Source of the DNA: Aquimarina sp. Aq78
Lineage (GTDB): Bacteria > Bacteroidota > Bacteroidia > Flavobacteriales > Flavobacteriaceae
Assembly (NCBI RefSeq): GCF_900299525.1
Contig: NZ_OMKA01000031.1
Location: 248,001 to 312,000 of the forward strand
DNA: 64,000 nucleotides
Direction of reading: 5' to 3'
Within the stretch, counting starts at the first letter, position 1; every line of letters starts with the position of its first letter. The notes beneath the pieces were generated by a model that did not search any database, was not told the DNA's origin, and saw only the letters and a program-made list of their open reading frames with translations. This document shows positions 10,119 through 17,658 of the stretch, one piece after another. The translations under genes were made by a program, and so were the position numbers.

Positions 10119-10616
10119 ATGAGAAGAACAATATGTAGTCTTTTTACTGCAATATTAATCTTGGGCTTTGCTGCTTGTAATAGCACAGATAAACCCGAAT
10201 TAGAAAGGCAGAAAAGTGATTCAACCATAAATCAAAGTGCAAATAGCATGAAAAATTATATTTCAATTTTTGAAATTCCAGCAACAGACATTTCACGAGC
10301 AATCGAATTTTATCAGGCAATTTTGGATATTAACATTGAGAAAATGGAAATGCCAGGTATGGAAATGGGCATATTTCCATATGAAGAACAGATGGTTACT
10401 GGTGTTATTATGAAAGGAGAAGGTTTCCAACCTTCGGCAGATGGGGTGACTATATATCTAAATGGTGGAGACAACCTTCAGGTAATTCTTGATAAAGTCG
10501 AGAAAAATAGCGGTAAAATCATTGTTCCTAAAACACCTCATGCCGATGAAAGTGGATATTTCGCAATGTTTCTTGATTCAGAAGGAAATAAAATGGGGTT
10601 ACATTCCCCAAACTAA
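10119..10616 (+). CDS. VOC (glyoxalase-like) domain lipoprotein
   Basis: The 165 residues start with a lipoprotein signal peptide with lipobox LGFAAC (Cys20), then a Ser/Asn-rich linker. A single VOC fold begins with MKNYISIFEIPATDISRAIEF (about residue 45) and runs to the end (GYFAMFLDSEGNKMGLHSP). The fold supports metal-dependent enzymes or binding proteins; no substrate can be named. Membrane-anchored VOC proteins are less common than cytoplasmic ones. An internal ATG at the start of the VOC domain would give a cytoplasmic form, but the lipobox is convincing. It follows the AraC regulator and ends in a clear terminator. Confidence 0.8.
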   Translation: MRRTICSLFTAILILGFAACNSTDKPELERQKSDSTINQSANSMKNYISIFEIPATDISRAIEFYQAILDINIEKMEMPGMEMGIFPYEEQMVTGVIMKGEGFQPSADGVTIYLNGGDNLQVILDKVEKNSGKIIVPKTPHADESGYFAMFLDSEGNKMGLHSPN

Positions 10617-10651
10617 TTAAAGAAAAAAGCAAACGCAAAACAAGATATAAA

Positions 10652-10692
10652 AGCAATAGCGGTTCGGGTACAAACTCGAACTGCTTTTTGTG
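10652..10692 (+). terminator. Rho-independent terminator after the VOC gene
   Basis: The stem pairs AGCGGTTCG (10658-10666) with CGAACTGCT (10677-10685), one G-T pair, with a 10-base loop. It is flanked by AAAAGCAAT on the left and followed by TTTTTG. It lies 36 bp after the stop codon of the VOC lipoprotein gene. Confidence 0.7.
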
Positions 10693-10778
10693 TTTAAATA
10701 GGTATATTGCTACTTAAAAGCAAGTGCTTTTAGACAAAACCGTTACCAATAATAGTAAACAAAAATATCAAACCGAAT

Positions 10779-11207
10779 ATGCAAATAACATTAGAATATT
10801 GGAATACTTTAGCTAACCAAACTATTCTGATAAGCTCTTTATTGAGTGGTTTTTCTATTACCGTAGTTGCTAATCTATTAGTTTCTGACAAGAAAGATAA
10901 ACTAACTAATAAAATTTTAAAGTCTGCAACGTTATCTGCTGGTTGTTTTCTCGTCACTGTATTTGCAATGATGCAAATCTCAATGATGACTACACCAGGA
11001 GGTTATTTAAAGGGTGTTGTTACAAAGGATTTTTTAATTCCTAGAATAATTGGATTACTGACTTTTATGATTGGACTCTTTTCTATAACGATTATGATTT
11101 CATTATCGGGATGGACAAAATCAAAAAAAGTAGGAATATTTACAACTGCTGTTGGAATATTAACATTGCTACTAATTTTTACAACAATGACAAGAATAAG
11201 TTTTTAA
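10779..11207 (+). CDS. Small integral membrane protein, unknown function
   Basis: The 142 residues contain four hydrophobic segments (about 15-35, 50-70, 88-110, 118-138) separated by short charged loops (SDKKDKLTNK, SGWTKSKK), so it is a four-helix inner-membrane protein without a signal peptide. No family was recognised. It stands alone between the terminator of the VOC gene and a region holding a gene remnant. Base composition is like its neighbours. Confidence 0.65.
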   Translation: MQITLEYWNTLANQTILISSLLSGFSITVVANLLVSDKKDKLTNKILKSATLSAGCFLVTVFAMMQISMMTTPGGYLKGVVTKDFLIPRIIGLLTFMIGLFSITIMISLSGWTKSKKVGIFTTAVGILTLLLIFTTMTRISF

Positions 11208-11246
11208 TCAAGGGTAATGCACTAAACAAAATTATAAACACAAAAT

Positions 11247-11342
11247 ATGAGCAGCACAAAACATCACGATGAGCGTATTGCAAAAATAACATTTGCTTTG
11301 GTGTATCCACATTATCTTGCTAAAGTCGACTTATCTTGTTGA
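11247..11342 (+). pseudogene. Truncated DUF2200-family gene remnant
   Basis: A 31-codon frame begins MSSTKHHDERIAKITFALVY and continues PHYLAKV before diverging (DLSC) into a TGA. This N-terminus matches what I know of the DUF2200 family, whose members start with a KHxxRIAKMTFxxVYPxYxxKVEKKGR pattern and run to about 110-120 residues. Everything after the first 28 residues is missing, so this is probably the stub left by a deletion. A functional micro-protein is unlikely. Confidence 0.6.
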
Positions 11343-11399
11343 ACTGTAACGTTTTGATGTAATTGTACTCTTATATTTAACCAGTTAAATATAAACGTC

Positions 11400-12155
11400 A
11401 TGCAAGCATCAATCAAAAACAACAAATCGCCATTTTATTCAAACTTCCTTTTTTTACTATTTCTGTTTTTCTTCTCTAGTACTATTTTTGCACAGAAAGA
11501 ACAGCTTTGGTTTGGAACCTACACAGATGAGAACGGAAAAGTGCATCAAGGTAGATATAACATCATCAAGGATGGTAGAGCTTTAACTAGCATCATTCTC
11601 GCTCCATATGGAAAACCTCCAATGGAATTCATAGTTATCAAAAACGATACAGTTCAAAGATTCGTAGAGATTTCCTGGCCCAATAAGCCTAAACGAATAG
11701 CAACTCTTATTCAATATACAGATGGTTATTATGCGGGGAATTTTGAAGACGAGACAAAAATACTCCCCATGGTCATTAAAGAATTTAACTTTCAAGATGC
11801 ACAACTACAAGGAAACTGGTTTAAACCTAGTGAAATTGAAGTGAAAATTATAGAGAACACGATTAAACTACTTGGGTCTACAGAAGGTTGGAATAAAAAC
11901 GATAATAGAGTATGTGAATCTAATAACACCTATAGTTTATTCTGTGCACTCTATGAATCATCTATTGTTATTGATGGAGAATATCGTCATTTAAGGCCTG
12001 CGGTAAAATTTGTTAGGGATGCCATTCAAGAAAAATACCCTAAAAAATATGACCATGTTCTAGTGGATTTTAATAATGCAGCAGAAATATCTCTAAAGGA
12101 ATTACATGAAATTTTAAAGTTAGCGAAGGAAAATCTGATTAATGCTATACAATAA
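11400..12155 (+). CDS. Secreted protein of unknown function
   Basis: The 251-residue protein has an unusually long N-terminal leader: a polar start, then a Phe/Leu-rich core (residues 17-32) ending in an AQ-type signal cleavage site near residue 32. The mature part has a beta-rich first half (LWFGTYTDENGKVHQGRYNI) and a helical, Lys/Glu-rich C-terminus (AEISLKELHEILKLAKENL). No family was recognised. It is a single-gene unit between the DUF2200 remnant and the third copy of the inverted-repeat spacer. Periplasmic or surface location is inferred. Confidence 0.65.
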   Translation: MQASIKNNKSPFYSNFLFLLFLFFFSSTIFAQKEQLWFGTYTDENGKVHQGRYNIIKDGRALTSIILAPYGKPPMEFIVIKNDTVQRFVEISWPNKPKRIATLIQYTDGYYAGNFEDETKILPMVIKEFNFQDAQLQGNWFKPSEIEVKIIENTIKLLGSTEGWNKNDNRVCESNNTYSLFCALYESSIVIDGEYRHLRPAVKFVRDAIQEKYPKKYDHVLVDFNNAAEISLKELHEILKLAKENLINAIQ

Positions 12156-12272
12156 CTAGTATACAACACCAAGTATATGATCATAGCAGTAACATGATTA
12201 ATCGAAGGTTCTTGTATATTTGCTATGGAGTAGAAATTATAGAAAGAAAAAGATATAAAATCAATACAGAGT
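12154..12272 (+). repeat. Diverged copy C of the inverted-repeat intergenic element
   Basis: The stretch shares with copy B the words GGTTCTTGT.TATTTG (12210-12226) and GAAAGAAAAAGATA.AAA (12242-12258), and starts with an ACAACACC block placed like the ACAACGCT block of copy B. The right end (GTCGTTGATAGC) is less well conserved. It lies between the secreted-protein gene and the symporter gene. Confidence 0.4.
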
Positions 12273-12345
12273 CGTTGATAGCTTGGTAATATCTTGCTTT
12301 ACTATACCACAAACTGCCGTTGACAAATATTTTATAAATCACACC

Positions 12346-13671
12346 ATGCTAGAAATCAGACCTCTTAATAATTTGTCAGTCTATTTGGATCGCCTTATAA
12401 AAGGTCGTTTATGGCTTAAGGTAATTATTGGATTGATTTTAGGTGCTGGGGTTGGCATCGTAATCAACCCGTCTACTGGGCTTGTTACAGAGAATTTTAG
12501 CTTGTCATTAGCCAATTGGCTCGATTTACCAGGTCAAATATTTATGAGGTTAGTTCAAATGATTATGATCCCCCTAATATTTGCTTCTATTATTTCGGGA
12601 ATTGTAGGGAACACATCTGATAATCTTAAAGCCTTTGGAATAAAGCTGTTATTGTATTTTGTTTTCACTACAGTCATCGCTATCACTATTGGTTTGATTG
12701 TCACATTCATCATGAAACCCGGGCAATATGTTTTCAAGCTGGGAGGATTTCCAAACAGCGGAGAAAAACTAATTGAAGCCAATGAACAAACGAACCTGAT
12801 CGAAAACATTCCAGATACTATTTCTAAGCTCATCCCAAATAATCCACTGGAATCTATCTTAATGGGAGAAATGCTTGGTGTAGTAATATTTACCATAATA
12901 ATTGGTGTTGCGATTACCCAGCTCAATCATGACACGGCAAGGCCTATCATTCGTTTTGTCGAAGCGATTCAGAAGATTTGCATGATTGTAGTCTCTTGGG
13001 CGATGATGCTCGTCCCATATGCTGTATTTGGCTTAATAGCAGCCTTGTTATCCAAAATTGGCATTGAAATATTTCTTGGTTTGGGTTACTATATGATAGT
13101 CGTTATTCTGGGTTTGACCTTCTTAATGATATTCTATTTAATAATGGTATTCGCTTTCACACGTAAGAATCCCTTGAAATTTTTAAACTTGATCCGTGAA
13201 CCTCAGCTATTAGCATTTTCTACTGCTAGTTCTGCAGCTGTTATGCCGGTATCTATGAAAACAGCAGATGAAAAATTAGGGGTGTCCTCTAATATTAGTG
13301 ACTTTGTTATTCCTGTTGGGGCAACGATAAATATGGATGGTACCGCTCTATTTCAATGTGTAACCACTTTATTCATGGCACAAGCTTATGGCATTGAGCT
13401 GTCGGTGATAAACTTAATATTAATAACCACTACAGTTGTAGCCGCGTCTATCGGAACGCCTGCTATTCCAGGAGGAGGTGTCATCATTCTTGCATCCGTG
13501 CTACAGAGCGCAGGAATTCCAATAGATGGACTGATTATTATTATTGGTATAGATAGAATTTTAGGAATGTTTAGAACAGCGGTTAATGTGACTGGAGACC
13601 TAACTGCGAGCGTAATTTTCAATAAATTTTATGGCTCGGATAAAAATAAAACATTTGCCAACAAAAAATAG
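12346..13671 (+). CDS. Dicarboxylate/amino-acid:cation symporter (DctA/GltP family)
   Basis: The frame can be opened at a TTG at 12283, but the ATG at 12346 (MLEIRPLNN) is preferred because the extra 21 residues look like spacer sequence. The 441-residue product has eight or so membrane helices and the two re-entrant hairpins of the family: the serine-rich STASSAAVMPVS with the following helix, and INMDGTALFQ with DRxLGMFRTAVNVTGD near the C-terminus. It takes up C4-dicarboxylates, glutamate or aspartate together with Na+ or H+ across the inner membrane; the substrate cannot be fixed from sequence. It is monocistronic. Confidence 0.9.
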   Translation: MLEIRPLNNLSVYLDRLIKGRLWLKVIIGLILGAGVGIVINPSTGLVTENFSLSLANWLDLPGQIFMRLVQMIMIPLIFASIISGIVGNTSDNLKAFGIKLLLYFVFTTVIAITIGLIVTFIMKPGQYVFKLGGFPNSGEKLIEANEQTNLIENIPDTISKLIPNNPLESILMGEMLGVVIFTIIIGVAITQLNHDTARPIIRFVEAIQKICMIVVSWAMMLVPYAVFGLIAALLSKIGIEIFLGLGYYMIVVILGLTFLMIFYLIMVFAFTRKNPLKFLNLIREPQLLAFSTASSAAVMPVSMKTADEKLGVSSNISDFVIPVGATINMDGTALFQCVTTLFMAQAYGIELSVINLILITTTVVAASIGTPAIPGGGVIILASVLQSAGIPIDGLIIIIGIDRILGMFRTAVNVTGDLTASVIFNKFYGSDKNKTFANKK

Positions 13672-13728
13672 ATATCACTAAAACAAGTGACTGTTAAAAC
13701 TGTTGTATTTCATTAGAAAAACTAACAT

Positions 13729-14310
13729 ATGAATAAATTATTTTATAGAATATTCCTTTTTTGTATGATCATTAGTTGCAAAAGTGAAACAACAAAATTG
13801 ATTGATATTGATGGGAATCAATATTCAATAATGAAGTATGGGGAAACTTTTTGGATGACCGAAAACCTTAAAGCTAGACGAGATATAAATGGGAACAATG
13901 TAAAATATTTTTTTCCTGATAATGATTCAAGTAATGTTCAACTGTATGGGTTATTATACGATTTCGAAACTGCATGTATGGTATGCCCCCAAGGGTGGAG
14001 ATTACCAAATAATAAGGATTGGGAAAAACTATTTAATTTTTCAAAAGATAATGTAGCAGGCAATTATAAAGATAAACAGTTTTGGAAAGGAGAAATAAAT
14101 TCAAACAATAGTGGATTTTCTATAAGGCCTTCGGGAATAGGAAATAATGAGGAACATCCAAATAATTTTAGAGAAAACACATTGTTTTGGTCAGATTCTA
14201 AAGAAGAGGAACATTTTATTTGGACGTATATTTTGGAAAAAAGTAATAATAAAATCAGAAAAGCTTCACAACATCCAACATATGCTTTTTCTATACGATG
14301 TATTAAATAA
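13729..14310 (+). CDS. FISUMP-domain lipoprotein
   Basis: The 193-residue protein begins with a short lipoprotein signal (IISC, Cys17). The rest is the Fibrobacter succinogenes major paralogous (FISUMP) domain: IDGNQYSIMKYGETFWMTENLKA at the start, CPQGWRLPNNKDWEKLF in the middle, and a final SIRCIK. The family is abundant on the surface of Bacteroidota and Fibrobacteres; its role is unknown, possibly adhesion. It lies 57 bp after the symporter gene with no obvious functional link. Confidence 0.85.
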   Translation: MNKLFYRIFLFCMIISCKSETTKLIDIDGNQYSIMKYGETFWMTENLKARRDINGNNVKYFFPDNDSSNVQLYGLLYDFETACMVCPQGWRLPNNKDWEKLFNFSKDNVAGNYKDKQFWKGEINSNNSGFSIRPSGIGNNEEHPNNFRENTLFWSDSKEEEHFIWTYILEKSNNKIRKASQHPTYAFSIRCIK

Positions 14311-14501
14311 ATTAAGTGTTTAAAACACGGATTCTTATCTTTTAGTCTAAACTCTTTTTTCTACAGCACTGCTTATATAGTAGCTAATAAAAAGAAACAC
14401 TCCACCATAAATTTTATTTTTTTTTAAAATATATATTGAAAAATGCAATAGATTAAAAAAGTGTCGTCTTTCTAATTGAAGACCCTTCATAAAAGGTTTT
14501 A

Positions 14502-15047
14502 ATGAATTTGGAATCAGAAAACAGTAAAAAACTAACCGATTTTTTTGGAAGAGAATATGAATCTCTCAAGAGGTATGTGAAAACCAAAATAAGTGACACA
14601 GCCAATCGGGATGCTGAAGATATCATCCAGGATGTTGCTTTAAAATTATTTTCGGGAGCAGATCGATATGCTCCAATAAATAATGTAGCTGGTTTTGTTT
14701 ACAGATCTGTAAAAAACAAAATCATTGATGTAATGCGAACTACAAAAAAAACGAATTCGGTAGACGCTGATGAAGATTTAGTAGAGCTGGCTGAGGTACT
14801 ACACCAATCAACCGACAATTACACTTCGGATCAAATGATAGTAGTATTAAAAAAATGCATCGAACAGCTAAAACCAGCATATAAAGATATTATTATAGCT
14901 GTAGACTTTGAAGGGTATACATATAGAGAGATTTCGACTAAAACAGGAATTTCTATAGGAACATTAATGTCTAGAAGACATAGAGCAATTGCAGTATTAT
15001 ATAAAAAAATAGAAGTAGAGATTAATAAAAATAAAAATATATCATGA
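14502..15047 (+). CDS. ECF-type RNA polymerase sigma-70 factor
   Basis: The 181 residues show region 2 (DAEDIIQDVALKLF and VAGFVYRSVKNKIIDVMR) and region 4 (LKPAYKDIIIAVDFEGYTYREISTKTGISIGTLMSRRHRAI) with a helix-turn-helix. The stop codon overlaps the start of the next gene (ATGA at 15044-15047), and that gene encodes a small membrane protein. The pair looks like a sigma factor and its membrane regulator rather than the FecR type found elsewhere in this window. The signal and target genes are unknown. Confidence 0.92.
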   Translation: MNLESENSKKLTDFFGREYESLKRYVKTKISDTANRDAEDIIQDVALKLFSGADRYAPINNVAGFVYRSVKNKIIDVMRTTKKTNSVDADEDLVELAEVLHQSTDNYTSDQMIVVLKKCIEQLKPAYKDIIIAVDFEGYTYREISTKTGISIGTLMSRRHRAIAVLYKKIEVEINKNKNIS

Positions 15048-15460
15048 CAAATTTTTTCACTCATAAATTCAGAAAAAAGTCACCAATAGAGATTGTAGGA
15101 ATAATCATTTTTGGTGCAATTGCAATAACAGGATTAGCCATTTTATTCGGCTTTGTCATTATGTGGTTATGGAATTGGCTTATGCCCGAGATTTTTGGAC
15201 TAACAACTCTTACCTATTGGCAAGCTGTGGGAGTATTTATATTGCTAAAAATATTTCTTGGAGGTTGTGGTAGTGGTAGTAGTAAAAAATCATCTAAAAA
15301 CTCAAGTGATGACTGTAAAAAAGATTCGAAAACTGATTTTTCAAAATGGAAATACTATGATAAGTTTTGGAAAGAAGAAGGTGATGAATATTACAAACAA
15401 TATATCGAACGACAATCAAGTCAAGTGCAAGAGGACACTTCAAAACCAGAATCAGAATAA
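15044..15460 (+). CDS. Small membrane protein coupled to the ECF sigma factor
   Basis: The 138-residue product has a basic cytoplasmic N-terminus (HKFRKKSPIE), a hydrophobic helix (20-45), the aromatic motif MWLWNWLMPEIFGL, a second hydrophobic segment with YWQAVGVFILLKIFLGG, and a long charged C-terminal tail rich in Lys, Asp and Ser. From memory, small proteins with a WNWLMP...WQAxGL pattern are encoded next to ECF sigma factors in several marine bacteria. The 4-bp overlap with the sigma gene supports a joint role, perhaps as anti-sigma factor or sensor. That role is inference. Confidence 0.8.
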   Translation: MTNFFTHKFRKKSPIEIVGIIIFGAIAITGLAILFGFVIMWLWNWLMPEIFGLTTLTYWQAVGVFILLKIFLGGCGSGSSKKSSKNSSDDCKKDSKTDFSKWKYYDKFWKEEGDEYYKQYIERQSSQVQEDTSKPESE

Positions 15461-15474
15461 CATTAAATTTCAAT

Positions 15475-15693
15475 ATGGAATTACTAATATTTCGAACAGA
15501 TATTAAATCAAAGAAAAAAGTTAAATCATTAAAACCAGTACTTAACAATCATTCAGATATTATTAAATGGTCAATTGATCTCGAAGATATAGACAATGTA
15601 CTTAGAATTGAGGCTACAACAAATTTATCAGAAGTGGATGTTATTGACCTGGTACAAATACAAGGTTTCTTTATCAAAATATTGTCGGATTAA
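15475..15693 (+). CDS. Small conserved protein, possible HMA-like fold
   Basis: The 72-residue protein (start MELLIFRTDIKSKKKVKSLK) starts 14 bp after the membrane-protein gene and is probably in the same transcript. Predicted order beta-alpha-beta-beta-alpha-beta, with WSIDLEDIDNVLRIEA in the middle, recalls small ferredoxin-like metal-binding (HMA) domains, but there is no cysteine pair. It has no signal peptide or membrane helix, so it is cytoplasmic. Function is unknown. It may simply be a conserved passenger or may take part in the sigma-factor circuit. Confidence 0.7.
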   Translation: MELLIFRTDIKSKKKVKSLKPVLNNHSDIIKWSIDLEDIDNVLRIEATTNLSEVDVIDLVQIQGFFIKILSD

Positions 15694-15744
15694 AGCGATC
15701 AGCATAAAAGGCAGTTGTAAACAATTCAGGAAATAGATTTTATA

Positions 15745-15809
15745 AAACGTAAGTTAGATATAAGAAAACTAGGTCAGTTCGAATGTTTTATTACATCTAA
15801 CTTACGTTT
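15745..15809. terminator. Long hairpin between convergent genes
   Basis: A perfect 15-bp inverted repeat pairs AAACGTAAGTTAGAT (15745-15759) with ATCTAACTTACGTTT (15795-15809) around a 35-base loop. It fills the gap between the end of the small gene at 15693 and the end of the minus-strand regulator at 15830, so it probably ends transcription from both sides. The long loop and lack of a strong T-run leave an unrelated repeat possible. Confidence 0.5.
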
Positions 15810-15829
15810 AAAAAGTGAAATAATAATGC

Positions 15830-16696
15830 TTAAGATTTTATCTCTAACTTATATCCTATACCATGAATGTTTATTAGTTTAATCGCCTCGTCGTCTTTTA
15901 ACTTTTTACGCAGTTTAGAAATATATGTGTCTAGACTTCTTCCTACGATTACGCCATTGTCTTCCCATACTTTTTTAATCAATTCATCTCGCTTAACAAT
16001 TTGATTAGGATGCGCTACAAAAATCTCTAGCAGTTCACATTCTTTTTTTGAAAGACTAACTTCGACAGTTTGTTTAATCAATTTATGTTGTTCAGGATAA
16101 AACTGAAAGCTGCCTATGGATATATAGCTTGTGTCACTTTCATCATTAACATAAAGTTTCTTTCTTCTATATAAAATCAACAAAAGGAGTGTAAACACAA
16201 TAAAAAGCAACCCATAGATTAACGTTTGTTTGCCGAAATCACTGGACTGAGTTTCGGTAAATCGTACTTCGATAGTATAGCAACCTTTGGGTAAAAACCT
16301 TCCGCCACAAGGAATAATATCTCTAGCAATATCATCCCTTATTAGAAAGCTATATGGAACTTCTTTATCAAAACATTGTAATACTTCAACACGATATTGC
16401 TCTGGCAATCCAGCTTTTTGAAAACTTTTTTTTACAATAGAAACCAAATCACTGGGATCAAATGAAAGCGAATTTTCAAAAGAAAGTTGATACTTTGATT
16501 TTTCTAATGCCACTATAGGTAAAACCAAAGAAGTACTATCTTGATTGGTCAACAATAATTGATTTCCAACATCACGTAATGCAATTTTCACTAGTTCTGA
16601 AAACTCATCTGTTTGCTCTTTTATGTTAGAGAACCCCATAATGAGAAAGATAATCCCAGATAAAATTCCTAATACATATATCTTTTTGTTCTCCAT
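15830..16696 (-). CDS. Membrane-anchored OmpR-type winged-helix regulator (ToxR-like, inverted topology)
   Basis: The 288 residues run: an N-terminal membrane helix (7-22), an extracytoplasmic domain of about 140 residues with two cysteines likely to pair (CGGRFLPKGC), a second helix (about 160-178), and a C-terminal cytoplasmic winged-helix domain (about 195-285; VSLSKKECELLEIF, GRSLDTYISKLRKKL, HGIGYKL). This is a one-component regulator that senses outside and binds DNA inside. It faces the lipoprotein gene at 16878, and three direct repeats in the shared promoter region are its likely operator. Confidence 0.85.
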   Translation of the reverse strand: MENKKIYVLGILSGIIFLIMGFSNIKEQTDEFSELVKIALRDVGNQLLLTNQDSTSLVLPIVALEKSKYQLSFENSLSFDPSDLVSIVKKSFQKAGLPEQYRVEVLQCFDKEVPYSFLIRDDIARDIIPCGGRFLPKGCYTIEVRFTETQSSDFGKQTLIYGLLFIVFTLLLLILYRRKKLYVNDESDTSYISIGSFQFYPEQHKLIKQTVEVSLSKKECELLEIFVAHPNQIVKRDELIKKVWEDNGVIVGRSLDTYISKLRKKLKDDEAIKLINIHGIGYKLEIKS

Positions 16697-16738
16697 GCGT
16701 TACAAATAACATACAATCTTATGAGATTTTACAGTAGT

Positions 16739-16768
16739 TGACACTTCTTTGACACTTTTTTGACACTT
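16739..16768 (+). promoter_or_regulatory. Triple TGACACTT direct repeat, likely operator of the membrane regulator
   Basis: TGACACTT occurs three times at 16739, 16750 and 16761, exactly 11 bp apart, so all copies face the same side of the helix. OmpR-family winged-helix proteins typically bind such head-to-tail repeats. A TAGCTTTA element at 16786-16793 resembles the Bacteroidota -7 box for the lipoprotein gene at 16878, which would put the last repeat over the -33 region. Confidence 0.65.
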
Positions 16769-16877
16769 TTAATTGTAGTTCGATTTAGCTTTACTAAAAA
16801 TAAAAATAATATAAGGAAAATCATAAGTACGCGTATCCTTATCATCATAATAAAGAACAAATTAAAACAATCAAAAA

Positions 16878-17483
16878 ATGAACAAATTTATAATCGTATT
16901 TATAGTACTATTAAGTGCTGGTTGTACTAAAAACAATCAGGAAGGAAATATAGAGAAAGAAACTTTCCAAATTGATCCGCTCAAAACAGCAACTGTTAGC
17001 AAAATGGATGATCCTTATGCGTTAGCGTTAAAAATCGATACCATAGATAAGGATGAGTACAGCCTCATTGTTTCGATTGATCTATATGATAAGTCCTTTT
17101 TTGTATCTCCGCACTCCAATGGTAATTTTATGGGTCGTTTCGCTCTTTCATTAAGTGAAACTAAGGACCTTGCTATGAAAGATTCAATTATAGAATTCCC
17201 AAAGGCATTAGAGAGTTATGATCCTTTTAGTGACAGACAGGTAAACTTTGTAAAACGTAATACCACCTATACCCAGAAACTCATCATTGACTCGCAAAAA
17301 GATTTTGAAGTAAGTGGTTGGATCAAATTTGTCATTGAACCACGCTGTACCATGGAAAAAATAAAATTCGTTATTTCACAACGTTCTGGAATCTTATCTG
17401 TGGAGGAACTAGATAGATCAGCTTACTTTGGGATTTTTTCGGATATGATATGTGATGTATCTGATCTAAACAAGAAAAAGTAA
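16878..17483 (+). CDS. Lipoprotein, probable target of the divergent membrane regulator
   Basis: The 201-residue product starts with a lipoprotein signal peptide (VLLSAGC, Cys16). The mature part is predicted mostly beta with repeated charged segments (TIDKDEYSLIVSIDLYDKSFFVSPHSNGNF). No family was recognised. It is divergent from the membrane winged-helix regulator gene and shares its 181-bp promoter region with the triple repeat, so control by that regulator, or a role in presenting its signal, is inferred. Confidence 0.7.
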   Translation: MNKFIIVFIVLLSAGCTKNNQEGNIEKETFQIDPLKTATVSKMDDPYALALKIDTIDKDEYSLIVSIDLYDKSFFVSPHSNGNFMGRFALSLSETKDLAMKDSIIEFPKALESYDPFSDRQVNFVKRNTTYTQKLIIDSQKDFEVSGWIKFVIEPRCTMEKIKFVISQRSGILSVEELDRSAYFGIFSDMICDVSDLNKKK

Positions 17484-17552
17484 AAGTAAAACTTGATAAG
17501 GATGTGTAAAAACCTATTATAATTCTGAAAATAGACATAAAGAAATGTTGTA

Positions 17553-17639
17553 CTAAGTTATTAGAGTTAAAAATTTCTTGAAATTAAAGGTGAAATCATA
17601 TTATCTTTCTCTAATTTTTAATAATACCTAGTAACTTAG
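17553..17639. promoter_or_regulatory. Spaced inverted repeat ahead of the first membrane AraC gene
   Basis: CTAAGTTATTAG (17553-17564) and CTAGTAACTTAG (17628-17639) are inverted copies with one mismatch, 63 bp apart; the second ends 19 bp before the ATG. They could be an operator pair or the foot of a terminator for the preceding gene. Confidence 0.3.
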
Positions 17640-17658
17640 GCCAAAATCTATAATAAAA

